Shown here in pieces: positions 11,139-21,552 of a stretch of DNA of 64,000 nucleotides. Under the pieces are notes generated by a model. The model did not search any database. It worked only from the letters and a program-made list of their open reading frames with translations, and was not told the DNA's origin. This stretch comes from Corynespora cassiicola (taxonomy: Eukaryota; Ascomycota; Dothideomycetes; Pleosporales; Corynesporascaceae), in assembly GCA_022059125.1 (NCBI GenBank), contig JAEUWY010000001.1, positions 4,650,001 through 4,714,000 of the forward strand, given 5' to 3'. Position 1 is the stretch's first letter; every line of letters starts with the position of its first letter. The translations under genes were made by a program, and so were the position numbers.

Positions 11139-13385
11139 CTATGCGCCCTCCTCTCTGTTCTGTTGAATGGGAGCATATCCTCCGTGGCCGTGAGCGAATG
11201 TCGCCGGGGGACTCAATGCAGGACTCTCAATAGAGGCAATCGGCGGGCTAGTGAGTGGGGCCAAACTGTAGCCTTCATGTCCGCCAAGGTACTCCGTACT
11301 GGCCGAAGTCAGGGGCCTTGAGTCCGAATAGGTACTCCACGCCTTTGACTTTCTGTTCTCATCTACAGTCTCCGAGTGTTCGATATGAAGATGGGGTACA
11401 CTATGCGCCTCATGATGATGATCGTCCACTTCCATAGCGTAGGGTTTGCCACTCTTCTTGAGTTTCCAGTTGCAGAATGCTGCACTCAACTTGTCGAAGA
11501 CACTGATGAGGAACAAGAGAGAGACGCAAGTGGGGAGGACGCCAGGAGATCCGATGAAGGCGTAGAGCGCGTTTTGGTTCGCGACAAGCGCGATCATGAT
11601 GCCGCCAACACCAAGTGCGACAAACCGGACGATAACAGAGACGAAGTCGAATAGATCAGCTCTGTGCCTGCGAATCAGAAACATGAAGGAGATCGAGCAG
11701 ATCACCAGGAGGCAGAACGAGGCCCAGTAGTACAGGTAGACTACTTTCCAGGAGTTGACCGCAATAGTGGATGCGCCGTACGTGTCCAGTTTCTTCGCGT
11801 TCATCTTCATACCCAGACCTCTGTATACGCCATCGTACATCTCGATCATCATTTCGTAAAAGTCTTTTGGCCATTCTTTCTCCTCGGCATATCTTGTTGC
11901 GTTGGCTACGCTGCAGATCCCGGTGGAATTTCCCACGGCGTAAATATGAGTTGCGGTTCTTGCGGTGTATCCATACGTCTCGATCTTCTTCTCGAAGTCC
12001 CAATAAGCGACTAGGTCAAGTAGCTTATCCCTAAGCTTTTCTCCGTCGAGGTGTTCTTCATAGCAGTACTTGACAATGGAGTCTCCAATATAAACATAGT
12101 TTCGGATGACATATCGTGCGAGCGCAACTTGTTGAGAGCCCTCCACTACGCCAACAATAGCGAGTTGGAAGGGGAAATGAAGCACGGACCATATTTGCTG
12201 TCTGATCGTTCCGTAGTGGCCGTGGGGGAAGTTATCAAAGTAAATAGCCCATATGAGTACCTATAACAGTCAGACCGAGTGCGAGATGATCAAGTCACAA
12301 ATAGACTTACAAGGACCACAATGATGCACATGATGAGAAAACAACCTTCAACTTCCAGGCCACTTTTCCCCATAAGCCTCGATACGGTCTTCGTAACACC
12401 AATGGCGCCTTCACCGATGACTATGATGGTCAAGAGGCTCATTCGTTCCATGAGGTGAGTCTTCTTGAAGCTCAACATCCTCCAGTAGGAGGATATTAAT
12501 ATCACAACTACCGCCTCAATCACCATGACGATATACCAGACGATATAAACACTTCGGTGTGTTTGTTCCTCTGCACGGAAAGCGGGTGTCATAGCGCCGA
12601 AAGCCCCGGCTCCAATCGTGTAGACAGCTACCATGAGACCGAGTGGCAGGTAAAGGTCTGAGTATTTGGCAGAAAGCGTATAAAACTAAAAAGAGCTTAG
12701 CATTCCGACTAATCAGATAGTTCGTGTTTGGTCGAAAGGAGAAGTGTTGTTCTCAACTGGATGAAATCGCCAAATTATGGGTTTTAGGATAAGGATGACT
12801 TACCAGTACGACCATGTACTGTACCGCAAGAAGCGCTCGGCTTAGCACTAATGTGTAACACAGAATGCGGAAGTTCTTGACCGATTTTTAGCTTCATGTA
12901 TGGAAAAAGCGACAAATCATACTGACGGTGTTGTTCGAAGTGTGATCTGCCGGGTTGAAACCAGAGCCCACGAGCGCCAGGCCAACGAAAACGATGAACT
13001 GTATCGTTTTGCAGACTCGCTCGTATATTGAATCTCTTGCGAAACGAACATCGTGAAGAGTGACTTGAAACCAGCTGGACCACAAGATTCCAAAGAACCC
13101 GATGTATGCGACCAGGTAGTCGTAACTTGTCACGGAATGATAGGTAGTAAAAGTGGCGAGATTGGCGACGAAGAACAAGTCAAAGAACAATTCAACCGTA
13201 TTGGCCTCATGTCGCTGGGAAAAAACGAGCTTCTCGTGGTCGGCACCTTGGAGTGGGGATTCGATCAGAGCGCACGTCTTGTGCATCCGCTTGAGATGCT
13301 TTTCGGCATCCCTACAAGGTTTCGTTAGTTCAACGTTGATCAGCGACGCCTACTAAAAATACTAACACATCTCTGCGATGACCAT
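11139..13385 (-). CDS. LtrA-family (low temperature requirement A) membrane protein
   Basis: There are five exons on the minus strand: 13385-13369, 13311-12927, 12875-12804, 12685-12311 and 12260-11139, giving 656 residues. All junctions are GT-AG (the first donor, GTGTTA, is unusual) and all join in frame. The N-terminal domain carries the LtrA hallmark VELFFDLFFVANL near residue 46. Many hydrophobic segments follow, including the 24-residue exon 3 (FRILCYTLVLSRALLAVQYM) and a MERMSLLTIIVIGEG piece that is the second conserved LtrA signature. The last 100 residues are cytosolic-looking, His/Ser/Pro-rich. LtrA was named in Listeria; fungal members are common but their function is undefined. 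The 17-nt coding first exon is a prediction from frame and branch point (CTAAC); an alternative start is the Met at 13286. Confidence 0.84.
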
Positions 13386-15347
13386 GGATGGAAAAACCCA
13401 TTGTCACTGGTAAGAAATATCGTGAAGGGTAAACAAAGGAAAGAAGAAGCGTCCAAGAAGACTTAAACAAATACGAAGAGGCACCAAGGGAGTTTCCAAC
13501 CCGAGGGTCCGTTGTATTCTTAAGGAACCCCGCCGCACCAACCCACGCCTAGGCGCGCCGAGCGTGTTTATTTTTGCATGGGATATGGAGCGCTGCGGAT
13601 CGGCAAATTACCAATGAGACTCGCATTTGGGCTGGTTATCTGTCTGTGCTTCAGTACCAAAACTTTACTGTCGCTACTCCGGGCTGAGGCTTACAGCCAA
13701 GCTGCGAAAAGCTTTAGGGCCAAGGTAGTAGAGAGGACAAGGCCTGCAGCTGCATCTCACGGTGTCAGCCTCTCCCATGTCCAGGCCATCTCCAGCAAAA
13801 GAAAGATCGCTGGAAAACGCAGGACGGCGCTTGACGGGACGAGCCTAATTGGACCCAAGAAGCACGTGCTCCATTGCTTCGTTAAGAAAGCTGCAACGGC
13901 TCCGCCCAGCTGAAGGTCCTAATGTCGGCGACGTGGCATAGCGGTGCGGAGTCAAGCTACCGGGGCTCGTTAGGCCCGCAAGCCAGCCTTATCGGCCATT
14001 TACAGCGTCAACTGCTCCCCCACGATGCAGCTGCGATGTAGCCTCCATGTTTCGTGCTTCGCCATGGCTGAAGGCGGAGCTGAATGTCGCGGTCTGGAAC
14101 CTTTTAGGTCTAGATGGCGCCCCCAATCCGCACTTCGCACCTGAGAAGCCACCATGCCGTACATGGTATCGTGGGAAGGCCTTGAGTCGGGCCGGCCAGA
14201 GAAATTGCTACGGCCCCAGCTCCACGGTACACAATTGTCGAATGCAATGTTGCACACCGTTGTACAGTCATCAGCGGGGATGGAGAGGGGAAGTGTGGTA
14301 CACAGAGTCATCCCGTTTTAGGCGGTTGATGAGTAGTCGACTTAGATCAGCGAAGCGACTCCTCTGCCTCTGCCTTTCGCACTCCTATACATATCAAGCA
14401 TGACGGCAGCCTTTGCACGTCGTTGGGTTTCAAAAAGGCCATAATTGCAGACCGGCTGATCGTCGCAATGCAGAGACAAGACATGGCATTATGGCATGGT
14501 GCGGTGTGCGGACACAGCCTGACAACATGGATTTTTGGTAACACCTAAAATTGCACCGCCCGGTTAATCCGGTGCAAGATCACGGCCCAACGTGGAAAGT
14601 GGGCCCGCCGTTGTATTTCGCAATATGGTAAAGATGAACCTGAAAAGGAGATGGAACATACACAGATCTACAACGAGCCCCTAAATCGTATTTTCCAGCA
14701 TGTATCTATAGACTGTCCGCTCATCTCAAGCGACGATCGCATTTATATAGTCGGGTCATATATAACCCGCTCGATTTCAACGGATGCCTACGGAAAGGCT
14801 CCTGCACCTTTCTTTCTTTTTCCTGTCCTCCCTCGCAAACTTGCAATGCAAACCTAACAACATAGCTCTACGTGTTACCAAAATTAAGAAGTGCTAGCAT
14901 ACAAGCATGGATATGTTAGCCTGTGGAAAGAATTCAACAGAGGTACTCAACAATTAACGTTAATTAAATAGACTATAGGGTCATATTGCAAAGATGCAGT
15001 GCCTCGACTCACTTCCAGCAAAAACAAAGCCATCCAAATTAACCTGGTACGACTGTGCACATGGCTTACGGTTTCTATGCAATTTTTGGTACCAGGCTAC
15101 TTGCCTGTCTTACCAAGCGCTTCAGTATATACAAAATCCAGCTTCGGATTCACAGCATAACGTGGAGGGCACGGCACGTGCCTACCCACAAAAGTGATAG
15201 CAGGTTTCAATACAGCCATCGAACAGTTTCCAGCATATGTCCCATGGGAAGGCTTGCTGTCACGCCGCCAGCAAGGACTTCGATAAAACGCTGTTTTATG
15301 CTCAGTGTTCAGGAAAAAAAGAATTTGATCTTGTTTTATAGATGCGC
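13386..15347. other. Intergenic, no gene seen
   Basis: About 2 kb hold the LtrA promoter and the 3' flank of the hydrolase gene. The longest frame (13578-13913, 111 codons) has no resemblance to a family I know and no coding-like composition. The stretch changes from GC-rich (13.5-14.4 kb) to AT-rich (14.6-15.3 kb). Confidence 0.5.
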
Positions 15348-16187
15348 TTAGTTATCTTTACGTCCACGCCACTCATCGACCCGAGTCAGCCAATCTCGAA
15401 CAAGAGCCTCAAAAACCCCATGCTCATCCACTGGAAAAGCATGTGTACCACGATCTAGAACAGCATACGTAGATCGCGGGTAGAGCTCCAGCAGGCGGAG
15501 GCTATCTCGATAGCCCACAACCTCGTCCTGCCGACCGCATACAATAAGCGTGGGTGCGAGAAACTTGCGTTGCTCATCGCCCAGAGCAAGAGATAACCGG
15601 TACCGTTGCGGATCAGCCCGAATCGGATCCAGCACCTTGCTATCTGCCGCTTTCGCCGCCGGAACATAAGCCTCCTCAAACTTCGTCTTGAGAGACTTGA
15701 TATAAGCAGGTTTTTGGATGTGAACGTTTCCGAGGAGTGCCTTGTCCTTGCTTGGCAGGATCGACATGAATTGCTCGTTTAGAACCAATGGGCGAAAGGT
15801 ATCGAGGTCGCGTAGGCTATCCTCGGGTTCGATAAGTGGTACTCGTAACAACAATCCATCGACTTGTTCGGCGTATTTTTGCGCGAGTGCGCGGGCGAGG
15901 TAGCCTCCGCATGATGAGCCAGCGAGTAGGAATCTTGACTTTCCAAGCCGAGTGTCGATGAATTGCACCAGGCGAAGATATATATCGTCTAGATTCTTGA
16001 TGTTGTTTGCCGGTGTGGTACCCATTCCTGGGAGGTCTACGTAGATGCGGCGGAATCCGGGCGCTTTAGTGAATATTGGCTCGAAATCCAGCTCTTCGAC
16101 TTTTCCATTCATCTCCCAACCATGAACCATCAACACAGGGAATCCCTCGCCAATTTCGTTTGCAGACATCAAGGACTCAATCTCCAT
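15348..16187 (-). CDS. Alpha/beta hydrolase
   Basis: A single exon encodes 279 residues. An oxyanion-type HGW lies at 22-24, the nucleophile elbow GSSCGG puts the catalytic Ser at about residue 92, the acid is probably D221 in CGRQDEVVG, and the His is H249 in RGTHAF. The order and spacing are those of the alpha/beta hydrolase fold (family AB_hydrolase_1 or _6). No signal peptide is present, so it is probably cytosolic. The substrate cannot be inferred; the family includes esterases, epoxide hydrolases and polyketide-tailoring enzymes. No cluster of biosynthetic genes surrounds it. The start MEIESLMSA is the first Met of the frame and precedes the first strand by a normal distance. Confidence 0.82.
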   Translation of the reverse strand: MEIESLMSANEIGEGFPVLMVHGWEMNGKVEELDFEPIFTKAPGFRRIYVDLPGMGTTPANNIKNLDDIYLRLVQFIDTRLGKSRFLLAGSSCGGYLARALAQKYAEQVDGLLLRVPLIEPEDSLRDLDTFRPLVLNEQFMSILPSKDKALLGNVHIQKPAYIKSLKTKFEEAYVPAAKAADSKVLDPIRADPQRYRLSLALGDEQRKFLAPTLIVCGRQDEVVGYRDSLRLLELYPRSTYAVLDRGTHAFPVDEHGVFEALVRDWLTRVDEWRGRKDN

Positions 16188-16742
16188 CGCTGGGTAAAGC
16201 CGTAGAAGGGATTAGTAGGGATTAGTGCAGCCGAATTTTGGTACAAATGATTTGAAAATGATTTGTAGTCTTGAACTGAACGCAGCGTTACTTTGAGCTT
16301 TCAGAATAAAAGCCTTGGCTCAAACAGTATTTAAGAGTACCAGGACCTAGAATTCGCTGACAAATCCTTTCTCAATGTGGGCCGAAGGATTCTGACAGTT
16401 GGATAATGTGACGGTTGACTAAAGAGGACCCCATCGTCTAATTAGCGTATCAAATCCTTTAGGGTCGGCTTATAAGGAACCAGTATATTGGACGGAAACT
16501 CATGATCACGTTTAGAACGATGCGGCCTAAATGGCGAAGTAGTCCAAAGCCACTTGAAAAATAGCATTACTGCCTTACAACCAGGATATACAAGAAACTA
16601 CAACGCTCTCTTCGCTTAGACTATGCACTTCAAATGCTCATGGCACAAAGATCTAAGATGCTGTTCAGAAACCGGACGCCGGAACCCCTCGCTCACAAAT
16701 ACACATGGACTTTGTGTGATGCTCTGCATACTTCCAGGAATC
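16188..16742. other. Intergenic between hydrolase and MFS genes
   Basis: This AT-rich stretch of about 550 bp holds the hydrolase promoter and the MFS 3' flank. No coding frame is supported. Confidence 0.45.
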
Positions 16743-18547
16743 TCATTTGCGGAGCAAGCCGGTCTGCTCATTGGAGTTCGATGAGCCTGCGGCCTCTTCC
16801 TCGTCTTCTTCTTCCTCTTCGCTCCAACCCTCGGCTTCTAAATAATCACCACGAATACCGAAGCTCATAAGGAAACCGATGAAAGCAACCCCGGCGAATA
16901 TACCGAAGGCAAGGGCTTCACCCTTGGGCTGAATCTGGGTGGCTGCAGTGAATAAGGAGCCAGAGATGAAGGGTCCGACAGCGCGCCCGGCAGCCGAAAG
17001 CGTCTGGGCCAGGCCATTCAGGGTTCCTAAAACATTGTGATTCGGAGCAGAGTTGGTGATCTGTACCAATGTTAGATGGACAATCGAAGAGAAAGGGTAA
17101 CAAGATGACTCACCAGCAGCAGAGCGGAGGTCAGACCTCCCACACTGGCAACAGTCTTGATGACTAGGACAACGCCAAGTTCCCCCCAAAGCCAGCCTTG
17201 ACCGGAACCGATGCCCATGAATGGGTTGCTATCCTTGTAGCCGATCCACGGCATGAGCAGAAAGGCAGCAACAAAGGCTGCTAAACTGACTCTGTATGTA
17301 GCTTTATTGCCAATCCTCTCTCTGACCCTGCCGAATATACCAATCTGGAAGACTATGGTAATCAGGCCTGCAAAAGCCAGGGAAAGGCCAACGGCCTCTG
17401 GTTTCAATCCACGGCCAGTAGGGGGTTGCTCCTCGGCGAAAATGGGATAGAGGGAGTTGTACGAGATATTCGCCAGTTGGAAGATAAAGTACGTGACGAG
17501 CAACAAGATGGTATCCTGGTTGAAGATTTCACGCTTGGTGAGCTGCTCTCCAGAGCCAAGAAACAGGGCGGGGGCTGATTCTGAAGATTCAGCATCTGAC
17601 TCATCGGCATCATCTTCGCCCTCTTCTTCTTCCAGTACACCTTCGAATCGGGCGTGGATGCTTCTGCTCTTGCGCCTCCCCACCGATCGCCGCACGTAGG
17701 TGGGTCTAGTCGATGTAGTAAACTGCCATAGCCAGATGAACATATTCTCCACTCGTTTCCCTAGCGGGGGGAGATCTCTAGCTTCTTCCAAGCTTTCTTC
17801 TAAGAACAGCATGCATACTACAAGATCCACTGCGAGTACGACTGCCGAGAAGAGATTTGGTAGCAGGTAGGGATAAGGGTTTGGCTCTCCACTACGGAAC
17901 GGGTTGTGGTAGAAAACAAGAACTCCGCCAACGATAGGTCCTGTGATTCCGCCTATTCCATACACCACGGGAAGGTAGGTGAAGGCTCTTGACTGATTGC
18001 TGCGGTCGGTTATCTCGCCAAGACATGTGGACACAACACCTGCATTTCCGTTGACCAGACCCATAAATATCTGCACCAAGACAGCTTGCCACAGCGTTCT
18101 ACAGAAACCAAAGGCGATGAAGCATGCCAATGTGAGCAGAGTGCCCACCAGGATCACGGGCTTCCTGCCGATTCTGTCGGACAGCCAGCCCCAGAAGAAG
18201 TTGGTCGCGAACTGAGCGGCGGCAAATGACGAGGCGATCAGACCCACGTATAGCCCAGCCTGGCCCTCCTTGACCTCGGGAAATGTCTTGGTCATCTCTG
18301 GCAAATATGGGCTGATGGAGTTGAGCGCCGTCTGCTCGGCGAGAGCGATGATAGCGAGCACGGCCAGCTGCCGCGTCGGCAGCGGTGATTCATGATGGTT
18401 CTCGTCGTCATCATTGCCACGACCGTGAGGGGAGGGAGACGACGATAGCGGACGGCCTGGTGTGGAGGGCGGCCTGGTGGGGAAAGTCTGATAGTGCAGT
18501 GTCGAGGACTTGCGTCGCGGATCGATGGTGGGCCGCGAGAGGCCCAT
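16743..18547 (-). CDS. Major facilitator superfamily transporter (DHA1-like drug:H+ antiporter type)
   Basis: There are two exons on the minus strand, 18547-17114 and 17060-16743, encoding 583 residues. The 53 bp intron (GTGAGT donor, GTACAG acceptor) joins SALLL to ITNSAPNHNVLG in frame. The N-terminal half shows the MFS motif GWLSDRIGRKPVIL between TM2 and TM3, and YGIGGITGPIVGG, a motif-C-like stretch typical of antiporters. About twelve hydrophobic segments are visible. A long acidic cytosolic loop (EEEEGEDDADESDAE) lies in the middle. The C-terminal tail is Glu-rich and ends LLRK. The overall look is that of the fungal YCR023C / zinc-induced-facilitator-like group in the vacuolar or plasma membrane; the substrate is unknown. 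The 44-residue cytosolic N-terminus is Ser/Pro-rich. Confidence 0.86.
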
Positions 18548-19931
18548 GGCGGGGTACTTTGGGAGGGTCGAAGGAGGGCGAGGGCGAGGAGATTCTACCT
18601 CGTCGAGGCAAGGGGGTTGAGTTGAACAGCGAGGGACATGGAGAAAAGGAGCGGGATGGGATTGTTGGTGACTTTGAACAGGCGCGAGAAAAGTTCCATC
18701 ACGCGGTCGCCCTCTTTCGTCATAAGCAATCGTGCAGGTACGCGTCTTGGCGCTTCGAGCCCCGATGAGCCCGCCGATCCCACCTATGCCAGCCTCCCCA
18801 TTACAAACTCGCCGCCCTCGCCGCCCTGATTGCCATCGTTGCCGCGTCGCTCGTGACAGACTCCATCGCTCGCGCCTTCAGGTAATCGGTGTCAGCGTCG
18901 ACGACGGCGCGTCGCCACGTCATGTGATCGTTGGCTGCGTCCACGCGAAGGCCACGGCGATGGCCACGGCGACAATGACAAGGCTGTCCCGAGCCCCCCA
19001 GTCGACTAGGCGCTGAACAGCTTCACGGAGACCAAGGAAAGAGGAGAAGCCCGTCTCGCGCGAAAGCCCTAGAGAGCCTCACCCGTTGCTCCTAGTACGC
19101 GTTAGTTTCGTGCGACTCGGGGGGCGGACCTTGTCTCCAGCCTCATCTGAACCCGTCCAAGACGGCATTGTCAGCAAGCGCCCAGGACCGTTCCGTCGTC
19201 GGTGAAGATGAAGTCGAGACACATGCAGCACGAGCGCAGAGTTGTGTGCAATGCCATGTGCCGGGAAACAACAGCGTCCGTCCCCTTGGTATTTCCGCCA
19301 CGCTGGTCCCAGGTCTTCCACGTGACTGTGATTGGACACGCATTGCCCCTCTGGCATGATCCATCCCATCAGCTCTCTCCGTGTACATGGCACCTCGCAT
19401 CACGATTTCGATTGTATATTGTGCTAGAATTCGCATACACTCAGTCGCGCATGATAGGGACCTGGCCCAAAGGCCGTTCAGCCACTGGGGCAATCTTACA
19501 ATTTCCAAACTCCGAGCCTACGGACGCGAAGGATCACCAAGACTTTGGTAGCCCTTCTCTAGATGCCCGGTTGGCCCGGAATTTTGTCTGAGAGTACCGC
19601 ACAACATGGTGTAGAGGCTCTATGCGGTAGGTGAGAAGAGCACTGGCTACAGCCAGATTACGGACCACAGTTGACTCCAAATTTGGATGCTTGGCTCTAT
19701 ACCAAACCCGGAGCTTGTGAGCTTGGGTCCACGAAGCAAGATGTGTATGCTTCTCGTGCGAGGGCTATATATTGTTAAGACTTTCGCCATAAGACACCAT
19801 CAACAAGCCGGTCTCGATCAATTCCCTTCCCTATTACTTCTCCAAGCCACTGATCTCTGGAAGATCAACCTTGCTACATTCATTCCATACACGATTTATA
19901 TACATTCTCTTCCAACTTTCCCAAAATCAAA
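18548..19931. other. Intergenic GC-rich stretch between MFS and DJ-1-like genes
   Basis: This stretch contains two divergent promoters. Short frames exist but none is convincing. The last 170 bases hold a TATA box and a CT-rich leader for the DJ-1-like gene. Confidence 0.5.
19766..19773 (+). promoter_or_regulatory. TATA-like box of the secreted DJ-1-like gene
   Basis: TATATATT lies 159 bp before the ATG at 19932 and is followed by a pyrimidine- and CA-rich leader, a layout typical of strongly expressed fungal genes. The assignment rests on position and sequence only. Confidence 0.4.
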
Positions 19932-20942
19932 ATGCGCTACTCAACTTTTGCTTCACTGCTCGCTGCCCTTCCTGCCGCCCTAGCAGCCCCCGAACAGCCC
20001 GAAATCCAGAACACCACTGCCCTTCCCACGCATTTTGGCCTGCTACTCTTCCCTCACTTCCAGGCTCTCGATGCATTCGGTCCCATGGATGTTCTCAACA
20101 CTCTGGCTATGCTCTATAAGAACAATACCATGCATCTTTCCATCATCAGCAAAACCATGGATCCCGTCTTCACTGCCATGGAGCCGACTGAGCGCAGCAT
20201 GAAGATGAACATGACACACAATGCCTTTGGCCAAAAGGTGGTACCAACCCACACCATCAAGGACGTCCTTGCCAATGGCGGCAAGTGCTTGGAGGGCTCT
20301 TTGGGCCATCAGGCCCATGGAGGCCCAGGCCATGTGCAGGCCAGGCACGAAGGCCATGATCACGCTGCCCCAGCCTCGTCGTCCGTCCCGGCGGCCCCAG
20401 GAGCTCCTGCTGTCCCGGCTCCCGATGCGGGTATGCCTGCTGCAGACGACAAGGGCGCGATCGAAGTCCTGATCGTCCCCGGCGGAGGAGGTACTCGCGA
20501 GCCCATGACCGAAGAGATTGAGTTCGTCAAGCAAATGTACCCCAAGCTCAAGTACATCATCTCCGTCTGCACCGGAGCCAGCATCCTCGCCCGCGCCGGT
20601 ATCCTCGATGGCAAGAAGGCCACAACCAACAAGCGTGCCTGGGAGTGGGCTACCGGCACTGGGCCCAAGACCGAGTGGGTCGGCGCTGCCCGCTGGGTCG
20701 AGGATGGCAACATCTGGTCTTCTTCGGGCATCTCTGCTGGTATCGATGTCACCTACGCTTGGATTGGCAAGGTCTATGGCGAGGAGGTTGCCGACTATGT
20801 TGCTCAGTCTAGCGAGTATGAGCGCTGGACTGATGCTGGCAATGATCCCTTTGCTCAGATCTGGGATGTTGTTCCCGCGGCTGGGGCACCTGCCGATGCG
20901 CCCGTCGCTGAGCAAGACTACAGCTATGGATCGGGCTACTAA
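19932..20942 (+). CDS. Secreted DJ-1/PfpI-family protein with His-rich insert
   Basis: A single exon encodes 336 residues. A signal peptide (MRYSTFASLLAALPAALAAP) is followed by a DJ-1/PfpI (class I glutamine amidotransferase-like) fold: HFGLLLFPHFQALDAFGPMD, then VLIVPGGGGTRE and the nucleophile elbow SVCTGASILARAG with Cys213. The ALDAFGP..VLN and KKATTNKRAW motifs match the AraC-N-like/isonitrile-hydratase branch of the family. Between strands, residues about 126-172 form an insert with seven histidines followed by a Pro/Ala linker. This insert is not part of the usual domain, and by inference it could bind metal. Secretion of this normally intracellular fold is a recurring feature in filamentous fungi. 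A TATA box and CT-rich leader suggest strong transcription. The substrate is unknown. Confidence 0.86.
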   Translation: MRYSTFASLLAALPAALAAPEQPEIQNTTALPTHFGLLLFPHFQALDAFGPMDVLNTLAMLYKNNTMHLSIISKTMDPVFTAMEPTERSMKMNMTHNAFGQKVVPTHTIKDVLANGGKCLEGSLGHQAHGGPGHVQARHEGHDHAAPASSSVPAAPGAPAVPAPDAGMPAADDKGAIEVLIVPGGGGTREPMTEEIEFVKQMYPKLKYIISVCTGASILARAGILDGKKATTNKRAWEWATGTGPKTEWVGAARWVEDGNIWSSSGISAGIDVTYAWIGKVYGEEVADYVAQSSEYERWTDAGNDPFAQIWDVVPAAGAPADAPVAEQDYSYGSGY

Positions 20943-21357
20943 ACCTGAGGCAGAGCGACATTGTCATATGAAGGGGGTAGGGGGTCGTCATCTACATATA
21001 CCATAAGGGGTATTTGTCGGTTTTCGGAGGGGGTTTTTTTTGCATACGGGAACGATTGGAGTGGTCACATTTTGCTTTTGGTATCTGTTAGTATAGGTAG
21101 ATTTAAAAAAATATCCTATAGCATGTACTACAGGCAGTAGCAATGACAGTCCCCACCTACGTGATGCATTACAAACCGCAGAAACAGTATGCCATGAGCC
21201 TTCCACAAAACAACAAGAAAAAAAGGCCAATCCCGGTATCTCTTCCCGACCCATTATTCGCCATAACGCCATCCCTGCATGACCACCCCTCTCCCCACAG
21301 CTGTCCCCCAACCAGCCCAGCCATACCCCTTTCCCACTACACCCCTCGCACCGCCAT
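20943..21357. other. Intergenic between two convergent genes
   Basis: The 3' flanks of the DJ-1-like gene (+) and the small TM ORF (-) meet here. Nothing else is seen. Confidence 0.45.
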
Positions 21358-21552
21358 CTACATGTACGGATTCCACTTGATCTCCTTCGGCTTAGGCGCA
21401 TTCGGATCGACAGCAAGCTCGACGTCGCCGCGAGCGATCCTCTTCTTCTTGGCCTGGTTGGCGTAGATGAGGCCCGCGAAGGCGAGGATGAGGAGTATGC
21501 CCAGGGGCACGGCGAGGCCGATGGCAGCCTTTTCCTTGATCCCTAGGCTCAT
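21358..21552 (-). CDS. Small single-TM protein, or the last exon of a longer membrane protein
   Basis: A 64-residue frame on the minus strand starts MSLGIKEKAAIGLAVPLG, contains one strong membrane segment (about residues 9-30), a basic stop-transfer stretch (QAKKKRIARG) and an acidic/Pro-rich tail ending WNPYM. The frame stays open upstream of the Met (SKIHPAPAK) to a good acceptor (CATCCCAG at about 21590 on the minus strand). This could therefore be the C-terminal exon of a larger protein with a Ser/Thr-rich exterior, or a short protein with an intron in its leader. I found no convincing upstream coding exon. The composition is coding-like compared with the G/C-tract sequence around it. 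Confidence 0.45.
   Translation of the reverse strand: MSLGIKEKAAIGLAVPLGILLILAFAGLIYANQAKKKRIARGDVELAVDPNAPKPKEIKWNPYM

Noticed and set aside
13578..13913. 111-codon frame with a hydrophobic start
   Set aside because: It looks weakly like a signal peptide, but there is no conserved content and no supporting promoter or leader.
20043..20915. 290-codon minus-strand frame
   Set aside because: It is the antisense shadow of the DJ-1-like gene, caused by GC-biased third positions.
15348..21000. Hydrolase, MFS transporter and DJ-1-like gene as a biosynthetic cluster
   Set aside because: No core synthase, P450 or cluster regulator is present between them, and the gaps are ordinary.
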